Virus record (IMG/VR): IMGVR_UViG_3300025300_000114 | Span: 1 to 21,238 of that record | Length of the DNA stretch: 21,238 nt | Strand: one strand, 5' to 3' | DNA from: a virus | In this document: positions 7,370-13,267 of the stretch, piece by piece | Position numbering within the stretch: position 1 is the first letter of the stretch | Layout: each line of letters opens with the position of its first letter | Notes under the pieces: generated by a model | What the model was told of the DNA's origin: nothing | Database searches by the model: none | Seen by the model: the letters and a program-made list of their open reading frames with translations, nothing else | Position numbers and translations under genes: made by a program

Positions 7370-7501
7370 ATGCCACGGTTAGGAATACAGCTTGGTATCA
7401 GTAATATTGTACACCAGACTGCACGTCTTGCAAGAGACCTTTGGAATAGTGTGAAAGATACATGGCAGAATGAACAACGTGAATGGCAAAAGATTGTTTA
7501 A
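7370..7501 (+). CDS. 43-residue helical microprotein
   Basis: Starts at ATG 7370, three bases after the previous stop, and ends at TAA 7499-7501. The product begins MPRLGIQLGISNIVHQTARL and is amphipathic, with three Trp residues in its charged second half (LWNSVKDTWQNEQREWQKIV). The frame is clean and fills an otherwise empty gap, so it is a plausible gene. It could be a membrane-surface or virion-associated helix. No ribosome-binding site is obvious, so it may depend on coupling with the upstream gene. Confidence 0.45.
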   Translation: MPRLGIQLGISNIVHQTARLARDLWNSVKDTWQNEQREWQKIV

Positions 7502-7515
7502 AGATTTTATCGCAA

Positions 7516-7572
7516 CCATGTCAAATAGTTTCGGGCGGTAAGTTGCGAGTTTGAACAAGGAAACTTTAGGAG
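7516..7572 (+). repeat. Repeated leader element, copy 2
   Basis: CCATGTCA (7516-7523), seven bases, TCGGGCGG (7531-7538), then AGGAG at 7568-7572 followed by ATTAAATTATGGC. It matches copy 1 in both blocks and in their spacing but has a longer distance to the start codon of the fibre gene at 7581. Confidence 0.55.
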
Positions 7573-7580
7573 ATTAAATT

Positions 7581-8822
7581 ATGGCGACTTTATCAGGAAA
7601 TACGATTGCCTCAACATTTGGATTATTATTAAAAATAGATTCAACTGGACTTGATAGCACTCTAAGGGAAGTAGAAGATGGTGATGCTACAGCCTCACCT
7701 CTATATCTATCAACCGCAGATGTTGCGGTAGCAAATGGTGCTGGTTTAATAGTTGGTAGTACCACTGTACAGGAAACAGTGTCCATCGGAGATGGTAGTA
7801 CCGATATGGTACCAGAAGTACAGGTACTTGGCACAGCGGCGGCTGATTCTTCAATGCTATTGGCGGCCTTTTCAACTACAGCTACAACGGCTGGAGCACC
7901 CAATGTTTGTCTGGTTAAAGGTGGTAATGCTACTATCGGTTCTCACACAGTTGTAACTGATGGTGAAGAACTTGGCAATATTATTGCTTTTGGAGATGAC
8001 GGTACAGACCTTGAGGCCGTAGCGGCTCAGATACAATTCGAGGTTGATGGAACACCGGGTACGGGAGATATGCCGGGAAGGATTATCTTAGCTACTACCG
8101 CCGATGGCGCTGAAACCGCAACGGAGAGATTAAGAGTCACCGCTGGGGGCGATGTACATATAGCAAATGGGGGCGGTCTTCTTGTGGGTCATACCGCACA
8201 AGAGACAATTTCTATCGGAGATGGTGCTACTGATCTTATTCCAGAAGTTCAAGTGCTTGGTACAGGACAGGTAGATTCTACTTTAATGTTAGCTTCTTTT
8301 TCTGCCACTGCAACCTCAGCAGGTGCTCCAATGTTAGCTCTTGTAAAGGGTGGTAACGCTAGCATTGGTTCTCATACCGTTGTTACAGACGGAGAGGAAT
8401 TGGGTAACATTATTGCATTTGGTGATGATGGTACAGATTTAGAAGCTCCGGCGGCTATGATTCAATTTGAAGTAGATGGTACGCCCGGAACTGGTGATAT
8501 GCCGGGAAGAATCATTTTTGCTACGACTACAGATGCAGGTGAAACTCTTACTGAGCGTGTAAGAATTAGTGCGGCTGGGCTGGTAACAGTAACGGGGAAT
8601 ATTGTACCAGAAGCTGATGGAACAAGAGACCTTGGCTCTGCATCGTTACAATGGCAAAATGTATACACTGAAGACTTGAATCTTAATAATACTGGCAGAG
8701 ATGGTAATGAGGTCGACGGAACTACTGGTCATTGGGTCATTCAAGAGGGTGACGAAAACCTGTTTTTACTTAATCGTGGAACTGGTAAACAATATAAATT
8801 TAGTTTAGAGGAGATAGTATAA
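7581..8822 (+). CDS. Tail fibre protein with internal duplication
   Basis: A 413-residue protein, probably a trimeric tail fibre. After a short N-terminus (residues 1-49), a unit of about 143 residues occurs twice (about 50-192 and 194-331). Each copy has an 'ANGxGLxVG ... QETxSIGDG ... PEVQVLGT' start and a highly conserved centre. A C-terminal module follows: EADGTRDLGSASLQWQNVYT (residues 344-363), then HWVIQEGDENLFLLNRGTGK (residues 384-403). The 'DLGS-xxxW-NVY' motif and the 'EGDENLF' ending are common in phage fibre tips and appendage proteins. AGGAG precedes the start. The stop overlaps the next ATG. Confidence 0.75.
   Translation: MATLSGNTIASTFGLLLKIDSTGLDSTLREVEDGDATASPLYLSTADVAVANGAGLIVGSTTVQETVSIGDGSTDMVPEVQVLGTAAADSSMLLAAFSTTATTAGAPNVCLVKGGNATIGSHTVVTDGEELGNIIAFGDDGTDLEAVAAQIQFEVDGTPGTGDMPGRIILATTADGAETATERLRVTAGGDVHIANGGGLLVGHTAQETISIGDGATDLIPEVQVLGTGQVDSTLMLASFSATATSAGAPMLALVKGGNASIGSHTVVTDGEELGNIIAFGDDGTDLEAPAAMIQFEVDGTPGTGDMPGRIIFATTTDAGETLTERVRISAAGLVTVTGNIVPEADGTRDLGSASLQWQNVYTEDLNLNNTGRDGNEVDGTTGHWVIQEGDENLFLLNRGTGKQYKFSLEEIV
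7728..8156 (+). repeat. Fibre repeat unit 1
   Basis: First copy of a protein-level duplication (fibre residues about 50-192). Across the most conserved 26 residues the encoded protein is identical to copy 2, yet many third codon positions differ. The duplication is therefore old and the protein has been kept by selection. Confidence 0.75.
8160..8573 (+). repeat. Fibre repeat unit 2
   Basis: Second copy of the unit (fibre residues about 194-331). The offset between equivalent residues is 143 codons. Confidence 0.75.
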
Positions 8823-10207
8823 TGGCTTTTATACAGGATGCAAGTACTTTTGATACTTTATGGGGGACTGGTGCTGACAGTGCGGTGGATACAGGTAGTG
8901 ATAATATAGCATCAGGTAATTACACAACTTGGGGAGCGAGTACCGCTCAGACTCCTGCTTCTGGTATTATTGTACGCTGTACAAGCACTTTTGAAAATAC
9001 TGGTGCTACATTTACAGTTGATGCACAGAGTGGGCTTGCAAGAAACGGATTACATCCAGATACTCATGGTGCACCCGGAGTACCAGTAGGTGCTATTATT
9101 GGTTCTATTGGTGGTGTTTTACCTGTCCCGTTTAGAGATGGTGGCGATGAGGCAAGTAAATGTGGCGGCAATATACAAATACTAGCTAAGGGAAATGTTA
9201 CTATTGGTGCAGCGATGACCGCAAATGCGGCTGCCGCAGGCTCTGGCAAGGGCGGTCAAAGTGGCGGATGTATAGTGATTGTTTCCGCAGGAGAAATATC
9301 AGGCAGTGCTGCAATTAGTGTTGCTGGTGTTGCTGGACACGCTACGGCTGGTACAGTAGGTGGTGGTGGCGGATATTCTGGTGAGCCGGGAGGTAACGCT
9401 GGGTTTGGTGGCTCAGGCGGTGGAGGTTGGAACGGTGGTGCTGCCGGTGCAGGATATGTTCCCGGGCAAGCTGGTGGTAATAGTACTGCTAATTCGGCTG
9501 GCGGAGGTGGCGGCTCGATAGAGAATGCTGGTGCTAATGCTTCTGGTGATAATGCTGGAGCTGGTGGTGCTCGAACTGGTCAAATAATAAATATAATGAA
9601 GTCATTCGCTGATGCGCCTACTGCGGCTACCGCAGGTTCGGGAGATTCAGTAGGAAGCCATGGAGCCGCAGGAGCTAATGGCGGTGGTGGTGGCGGTGGT
9701 GGAAAAGGCGACACCGCCGGCACTGAAGGAGGCACTGGAGGAAATGGTGGTGATGCTGGTTCAGGTGGTGGGAGTGGAGCACGTACTGGTTCTGGTTCGA
9801 CTCACGGTTCTGGAGGAGCCGGTGCTGATGGGAGTGCAAACATGTATGTACCAAGTTCTTTATCTCTATATGCTGGGGCTTCTGGTGGTCAAGGTGGTGG
9901 CGGTGGTGGTAGTAGGTATGGTGAAGGCGATGCACCAGCCTCTCTTGGTGCCGTAGGCTCAGGAGCGTCCGGGCAAAGTGCCACATCAAACTCAGGTGCT
10001 GGTAATGGTGGTGCTGGAGCTGACGGAACTCAAGGTAGTTCCAATAGTACTGGAGGAGCTGGGGGAGGTGGCGGTAATGGTGGCGGGCCAGCAGGAATAT
10101 GTATAATGATTGCTCCCACTGTTTCTTATAGTGGTAACGTAACTGGAAAACACGTTGTAATCTCAGGTACTGCTGCTCATGAGATTATCAGAGGATATTG
10201 GAGTTAA
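8822..10207 (+). CDS. Glycine-rich fibre or adhesin
   Basis: A 461-residue protein. Residues 1-175 form a conventional, probably beta-rich domain. Residues about 178-425 are dominated by Gly runs (GGGGGYSGEPGG, then many GG/GGG/GGGG blocks) with Ala, Ser and Asn, a composition that can fold as bundles of polyglycine II helices, as in the tail-tip adhesins of some T-even-like phages. The end returns to a beta-type sequence (ICIMIAPTVSYSGNVTGKHV). It is probably a host-recognition or fibre-tip protein. Its ATG overlaps the fibre stop, so it is made with that fibre. The long frames in other phases over this region, including a His-rich one on the minus strand, are artefacts of the GGN codons. 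Confidence 0.7.
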   Translation: MAFIQDASTFDTLWGTGADSAVDTGSDNIASGNYTTWGASTAQTPASGIIVRCTSTFENTGATFTVDAQSGLARNGLHPDTHGAPGVPVGAIIGSIGGVLPVPFRDGGDEASKCGGNIQILAKGNVTIGAAMTANAAAAGSGKGGQSGGCIVIVSAGEISGSAAISVAGVAGHATAGTVGGGGGYSGEPGGNAGFGGSGGGGWNGGAAGAGYVPGQAGGNSTANSAGGGGGSIENAGANASGDNAGAGGARTGQIINIMKSFADAPTAATAGSGDSVGSHGAAGANGGGGGGGGKGDTAGTEGGTGGNGGDAGSGGGSGARTGSGSTHGSGGAGADGSANMYVPSSLSLYAGASGGQGGGGGGSRYGEGDAPASLGAVGSGASGQSATSNSGAGNGGAGADGTQGSSNSTGGAGGGGGNGGGPAGICIMIAPTVSYSGNVTGKHVVISGTAAHEIIRGYWS

Positions 10208-10220
10208 TTAAAGACTTAAT

Positions 10221-10279
10221 TAGGGGCTTGGTTTTTTGGTTTAGGTTCCACCACCACGCTTAAAAGCCAAGATTCCCTA
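10221..10279 (+). other. Long inverted repeat between fibre and oxygenase genes
   Basis: TAGGG (10221-10225) plus CTTGG (10227-10231) pair with CCAAG (10267-10271) plus CCCTA (10275-10279), giving a ten-pair stem with one small internal loop. The 35-base apical loop contains a run of six T (10232-10237). It lies in the 79-base gap between the adhesin and the oxygenase gene. It could be a transcription attenuator or a processing site. It lacks a 3' U-run. Confidence 0.4.
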
Positions 10280-10286
10280 TTAATGG

Positions 10287-10940
10287 ATGACAATAGAAAT
10301 GAATGAATCATTAACAGCAGTTCCTAACGCTGAGTTGCAATACAATATTCTTCCTTTATTCAGCATGCCTGTAATAATCTCCCAAGAAGAATACAAGTTC
10401 AACAAAAAAGAATTGAAATTTGTTAAAAGCTTGGCAAAGAAACCAAACATGCTGAATAATTATTCCCAAAATACCGAAGTATTGAATAGCCCAGAATTAA
10501 GTCAGTTGAAAGACTATTTACAAAAATGGGTGAATATCTATGCTCATAATTTTTTGAAAATCAAAAACTCGGTAACAGAATTTTATATTACTCAATCATG
10601 GTGCAATTATAATATTAAGGGAGAGGGACATCATTTTCATAATCATCCGAATAGTTTAATTAGCGGAGTTTTTTACATTCAAGGGGAAAATTCTCCGATA
10701 GAATTTAAGAGGAATGAAAAAATCTTTCCATTTGATTTTGTTTATGATTCATTTGATTTGTATAACTCAGCATCATATTGGGTTGATTTAGAGGTTGGTA
10801 AATTATTTTTATTTCCGTCTAGCTTGGTTCATTCGGTACGTGAAAATATGTCAAAAAAAACAAGGATAAGTCTTTCTTTTAATACCTTCACCAAGGGCGT
10901 GTTGGGTGAAAAAGAAAAGCTAACTTTAGTACATATATAA
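10287..10940 (+). CDS. 2-oxoglutarate/Fe(II)-dependent dioxygenase-like protein
   Basis: A 217-residue protein with the hallmarks of the putative 2OG-Fe(II) oxygenase family found in many phages. W105 and N107 start the core. HHFHNHPNSLISGVFYIQ (residues 115-132) holds the likely metal-binding histidines and a conserved SGVFY strand. H182 is the distal metal-binding His, and R193 in TRISLSFNTF is the candidate 2OG-binding Arg. Such enzymes hydroxylate or oxidise proteins, nucleotides or small molecules; the substrate here is unknown. The gene is visibly more AT-rich than its neighbours and Lys/Asn/Phe/Ile-rich, suggesting separate acquisition. ATG 10287 is preferred over 10299. No clear ribosome-binding site is seen. 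It interrupts structural genes as an accessory gene would. Confidence 0.75.
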   Translation: MTIEMNESLTAVPNAELQYNILPLFSMPVIISQEEYKFNKKELKFVKSLAKKPNMLNNYSQNTEVLNSPELSQLKDYLQKWVNIYAHNFLKIKNSVTEFYITQSWCNYNIKGEGHHFHNHPNSLISGVFYIQGENSPIEFKRNEKIFPFDFVYDSFDLYNSASYWVDLEVGKLFLFPSSLVHSVRENMSKKTRISLSFNTFTKGVLGEKEKLTLVHI

Positions 10941-10964
10941 TGGTTACAATCGTTAGGAGGTAAC

Positions 10965-11165
10965 ATGGTATTAACATTAGAACAGGTAAATGAAAGACTC
11001 GAAAAGATTCCACAACAGATAGCAGCAATAACCTCTGAACAACATCAGTTGCTGGGATATAAACAGGCATTGGAAGATATTGAGGCTGAAGCCACACCTA
11101 AGAATGGTGAGGTAATGCCGCCTCCGAAGAAAGAGAAAAAATCCAAAGTTGCTAAAGCCGCTTAA
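10965..11165 (+). CDS. Small coiled-coil protein with basic tail
   Basis: A 66-residue protein with an excellent AGGAGG site (10955-10960) four bases before the ATG. Residues 1-44 form a predicted coiled coil (LTLEQVNERLEKIPQQIAAI, then EQHQLLGYKQALEDIEAEA). The tail is Pro/Lys-rich (PPPKKEKKSKVAKAA). The pattern is seen in small phage proteins of unknown role next to lysis genes. It overlaps the downstream lipoprotein frame by 17 bases if that protein starts at TTG 11149. Confidence 0.65.
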   Translation: MVLTLEQVNERLEKIPQQIAAITSEQHQLLGYKQALEDIEAEATPKNGEVMPPPKKEKKSKVAKAA

Positions 11166-11616
11166 ATGGATTCTTCCACTCACACTTCTTGGATGTCAAT
11201 TGGAGCCAGAGGTAATGTATATCCCAGAGATATACGAAATCAGAGATACGCTCTATGTCCATGATACTTCGTATGTCCAAAGTGAAGCATCTTTTGGGGT
11301 TACATCAGATGCCACGCTCTATCCGTATGGTACAGACAGCTTGGAACTCGGCTACTGGTATGCTGTCACGAAACTGGATTCAACTCCTGTTGATTCTGTT
11401 TTTCTTACTGGTCGCATCATTAAGTGGAACGATGATATGAATTGGGGCGATGTAATGGATAAGACACATTATGTTCCATGGCCTGATAACGCAAGAGATT
11501 GGATTCTTCCATTTAGCTATAGTCATGGAGAGTTTTTCTCCAAACAGAGATGGGCAATAGATGATTGGCCTACAGATGCTGTAGTGTCATATACAATGGA
11601 ATTGGAGTATAAGTAA
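11149..11616 (+). CDS. Probable phage lipoprotein (TTG start)
   Basis: The 155-residue frame opens with TTG and encodes MLKPLKWILPLTLLGCQLEP: two lysines, a hydrophobic core and a lipobox-like LLGC with the lipidated Cys at residue 16. This is a convincing bacterial lipoprotein signal. The first in-frame ATG, at 11215, would remove the whole signal, so the TTG start is preferred even though it overlaps the previous gene by 17 bases and has no strong ribosome-binding site. The mature part is rich in Asp, Tyr, Trp and Thr, with aromatic strands such as ELGYWYAVTKLDSTPVDSVF. It is larger than classical outer-membrane spanins. It could be a spanin-like lysis protein, a superinfection-exclusion lipoprotein or something else. 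Confidence 0.65.
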   Translation: MLKPLKWILPLTLLGCQLEPEVMYIPEIYEIRDTLYVHDTSYVQSEASFGVTSDATLYPYGTDSLELGYWYAVTKLDSTPVDSVFLTGRIIKWNDDMNWGDVMDKTHYVPWPDNARDWILPFSYSHGEFFSKQRWAIDDWPTDAVVSYTMELEYK

Positions 11617-11846
11617 TGGATGCCGAATCTGTATTAGGTTTAATGGAACAATATGGGCTTCCCGTTATTCTTTTAGGGGCGGCAATCTATGCACTTTACA
11701 GGTTCATAGTATTCAGCCTGTACGAGGTTAAGAATGAATTTGGTAGACGACACGAAGACAATGCTAAGGCTATGTCAGAAGTAAAAGTTTCTTTAGGTGA
11801 GATTAAATCTGACCTAAGACTTTTAGTTGGGTTGATGACTAAGTAA
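11616..11846 (+). CDS. Small TM plus coiled-coil protein, holin-like (1)
   Basis: A 76-residue protein whose ATG overlaps the lipoprotein stop. One TM segment at about residues 14-35 (GLPVILLGAAIYALYRFIVF) is followed by a charged helix with heptad character (KNEFGRRHEDNAKAMSEVKV and onwards). The N-terminal TM plus charged helix resembles the BhlA/UviB type of small phage holin-like proteins. Its position in a run of small membrane proteins ahead of an endolysin supports a lysis role, but other functions are possible. Confidence 0.6.
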   Translation: MDAESVLGLMEQYGLPVILLGAAIYALYRFIVFSLYEVKNEFGRRHEDNAKAMSEVKVSLGEIKSDLRLLVGLMTK

Positions 11847-12100
11847 TGTTGGGAGCGTATGCAGAATGGGGAGCAATAGGAGTTATTATTCTCTTATTTG
11901 CCGGACAACTTGTTTGGATGCAAAAGATGTTGACAAAGAAATTGGATGATATTCAAGGAATATGTGTCAAGCTCATAGACAGGTGGAACAGGTCGGATGA
12001 GACTAGAGATCGTAGGCATGAACAGATAATTCAAGAAATGAATGACGTAACCGACGAAATAAATTTTATAAAGGGAAGGATTAATGGCGGAAGTCGATGA
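11846..12100 (+). CDS. Small TM plus coiled-coil protein, holin-like (2)
   Basis: An 84-residue protein. A TM segment at about residues 8-25 (WGAIGVIILLFAGQLVWM) leads into a long basic and acidic helix that ends GRINGGSR. It has the same architecture as the upstream protein, with which it overlaps by one base, so the two may be paralogues or partners. Its TGA at 12098-12100 overlaps an ATG at 12097 (ATGA), the start of the next candidate. The sequence contains no catalytic motif. Confidence 0.6.
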   Translation: MLGAYAEWGAIGVIILLFAGQLVWMQKMLTKKLDDIQGICVKLIDRWNRSDETRDRRHEQIIQEMNDVTDEINFIKGRINGGSR

Positions 12101-12332
12101 AAGACCCAGTAATGGCGTGTGCGATTGCAGTTGTAAGTGCCATGATACTGGTATCGGTAAAACAGGTAGCACCACACGTATTCTGGGGAGTACTTATAAC
12201 TCTATTGATTTATACGTGTCAACTCCTGCTAAAACAAAGTGGATTTTCGTGGAAGATGTGGAACAAGAAGTGAGTACTAACTTCCCAGATGGTTGGACTT
12301 ATTGTGGACAAGACACAGATGAACAATGCTGA
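12084..12332 (+). CDS. Competing 82-residue frame with CxCxCxC motif
   Basis: This frame starts at ATG 12084 (GGAAGGA three bases upstream) and ends at TGA 12332. It contains CDCSCKCH at residues 13-20 and later FPDGWTYCGQDTDEQC. Its codons look protein-like (mostly purine-first), and its second half reads like ordinary protein. It fully contains, in another phase, the 58-residue two-TM frame at 12097-12273, and one or both could be translated. Its Cys motif resembles the 18-residue Cys peptide at 12833 but may be the frame-shifted image of hydrophobic codons. Confidence 0.4.
   Translation: MAEVDERPSNGVCDCSCKCHDTGIGKTGSTTRILGSTYNSIDLYVSTPAKTKWIFVEDVEQEVSTNFPDGWTYCGQDTDEQC
12097..12273 (+). 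CDS. Small two-TM protein nested in another frame, holin candidate
   Basis: A 58-residue protein whose ATG overlaps the upstream stop (ATGA, 12097-12100). It has two hydrophobic segments, VMACAIAVVSAMILVSV at residues 5-21 and VFWGVLITLLIYTCQLLL at 28-45, and ends in basic residues (KQSGFSWKMWNKK). Two TM segments with a charged tail and a position in the lysis region are what a class II holin would look like. It lies entirely inside the competing frame 12084-12332, in a different phase. Confidence 0.5.
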   Translation: MKDPVMACAIAVVSAMILVSVKQVAPHVFWGVLITLLIYTCQLLLKQSGFSWKMWNKK

Positions 12333-12540
12333 ATTGACTGAGTGGAGAGAAAGCTTAAAATCTGATTTATCCGTCGTACGTAATGATGTCGAATGGATTA
12401 AGGAAAATCTTGGACGAATGGATGTGCGACAAGCTGACCTTACGAAGCAAGTATCGTGGCTTCGGGGGTTGGGTTCGGTTGTTGGCGTTATTCTTGGTAG
12501 TGTCCTTGCTCTGGTTAGTAGTGTAGTATTTGGGAAATGA
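12289..12540 (+). CDS. XhlA-like small membrane protein
   Basis: An 83-residue protein. The N-terminal part is a charged amphipathic helix (ELTEWRESLKSDLSVVRNDV and onwards), and the C-terminal part is a single TM (residues 60-80: GLGSVVGVILGSVLALVSSVV) ending FGK. Helix first, TM last is the XhlA-type layout. In Bacillus phages XhlA acts with a holin in lysis. An internal ATG at 12319 (MNNAELTEWRES) is an equally good start and fits best if the 12084 frame is real. It overlaps the next gene by four bases (ATGA at 12537). Confidence 0.6.
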   Translation: MVGLIVDKTQMNNAELTEWRESLKSDLSVVRNDVEWIKENLGRMDVRQADLTKQVSWLRGLGSVVGVILGSVLALVSSVVFGK

Positions 12541-12818
12541 CTAGTCTCAATGATAGTCTTCATGTCAACATCAATATCAAGTGGCTTATACAGATTATCA
12601 CAGCTTCTGTTTTGCTTACGGCTTCTTATTTTAAAGTCAGTAGCACACTTGATGACCACGGGACTAGGATAACGCAGATACACGATGAGATAGTAGGGAT
12701 ACAGATGAGGCTAGACCAGATGGAAAAAGAGCATGTAGAAGAGATTGAGCATCATAACGAAGAGCTTATACAAGAGAATAAATCTTTATTGGAAAAAATT
12801 GGAATAAGAAAACGATAG
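12537..12818 (+). CDS. Small TM plus long coiled-coil protein, spanin/holin-like
   Basis: A 93-residue protein. One TM segment at about residues 15-32 (KWLIQIITASVLLTASYF) is followed by an unusually strong coiled coil (about residues 40-90), rich in Glu, His and Gln. An N-terminal TM followed by a charged periplasmic coiled coil is the inner-membrane spanin layout, but similar designs occur in other lysis proteins. No separate outer-membrane spanin is obvious next to it. The lipoprotein at 11149 is the only candidate partner. Confidence 0.55.
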   Translation: MTSLNDSLHVNINIKWLIQIITASVLLTASYFKVSSTLDDHGTRITQIHDEIVGIQMRLDQMEKEHVEEIEHHNEELIQENKSLLEKIGIRKR

Positions 12819-12832
12819 GAAATGTAATTAAA

Positions 12833-12889
12833 ATGACTAATGAATGTGATTGTGAAAATTGTGAATGTGAGAATTGCGAGTGTAAGTAA
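12833..12889 (+). CDS. 18-residue Cys/Glu peptide with CxC repeats
   Basis: ATG 12833 to TAA 12887-12889 encodes MTNECDCENCECENCECK: six Cys in 18 residues, spaced C-x-C-x2-C-x-C-x2-C-x-C. The stop overlaps the next ATG (TAATGG). A TAGGA stretch lies about twelve bases upstream. The CxC spacing is that of metal-thiolate clusters in metallothioneins. The frame is too short for gene finders, but the Cys pattern, the precise coupling and the lack of an alternative in this gap support it. Confidence 0.5.
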   Translation: MTNECDCENCECENCECK

Positions 12890-13140
12890 TGGAAGATTGG
12901 CGTAAAGGATTAAAAGAATGGGCTGATACTACTGGGGCTTTTGGCAATATGTTCGGTGGGTTCTTAGGTATGTTTGGTGTCTTTGTTATCATTATGTTCT
13001 TTTACGAAGGGTGTAAATGGAGGAGTGAAAATGGGCCAGACAACATCATTAACCCCAAAGAAGAAGAGCAGGCTCCAAACCCAAATAACAATTTCACCGA
13101 GTATGAAAGTACTTGGACTTGGATATTATTTAAAGACTAG
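12889..13140 (+). CDS. Small TM protein with flexible acidic tail
   Basis: An 83-residue protein. A charged helix (MEDWRKGLKEWADTTGAFGN) leads into a hydrophobic segment at about residues 20-39 (NMFGGFLGMFGVFVIIMFFY). A polar, Pro/Asn/Glu-rich tail follows, with EEEQAPNPNNNFTEYESTWT near the end. Its ATG overlaps the stop of the Cys peptide. A membrane-anchored protein with a flexible tail fits the lysis region. I do not recognise a family. A second frame with a good ribosome-binding site starts inside it at 13031. Confidence 0.6.
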   Translation: MEDWRKGLKEWADTTGAFGNMFGGFLGMFGVFVIIMFFYEGCKWRSENGPDNIINPKEEEQAPNPNNNFTEYESTWTWILFKD

Positions 13141-13267
13141 TTGGAGTGCTCATGTGGGAAACAGTATTTATAGCAAGTATGTGGACTTATTGGTTCAGCG
13201 AGGGATGTACAGAGGGATACACTTTTGCAAACTCGGACAGAAGAAAAGAAAACAAACTTATTTGTGA
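13031..13267 (+). CDS. Possible nested gene (78 residues) in a shifted frame
   Basis: ATG 13031 has a near-perfect GGAGGAG site (13019-13025) five bases before it, better than most starts here. The frame runs to 13267 and overlaps the ends of both neighbouring genes in another phase. The product is basic (MGQTTSLTPKKKSRLQTQIT and onwards) with a protein-like centre (LGLGYYLKTSWSAHVGNSIY). It may be a genuine overlapping gene, or the site may be a by-product of the WRSEN codons of the host gene. Confidence 0.3.
   Translation: MGQTTSLTPKKKSRLQTQITISPSMKVLGLGYYLKTSWSAHVGNSIYSKYVDLLVQRGMYRGIHFCKLGQKKRKQTYL

Noticed and set aside
7574-7903. 109-residue minus-strand frame over the fibre gene
   Set aside because: Antisense image of the repeated fibre region; no start signal and opposite strand to every gene.
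9675-9989. Long His-rich frame on the minus strand over the Gly-rich fibre gene
   Set aside because: It is the complementary image of GGN codons (CCN/CAC), has no start signal and is fully inside a strong gene.
12974-13030. Upstream part of the nested frame (from ATG 12974)
   Set aside because: No ribosome-binding site at 12974; if the nested gene exists, the GGAGGAG-linked ATG at 13031 is its start.
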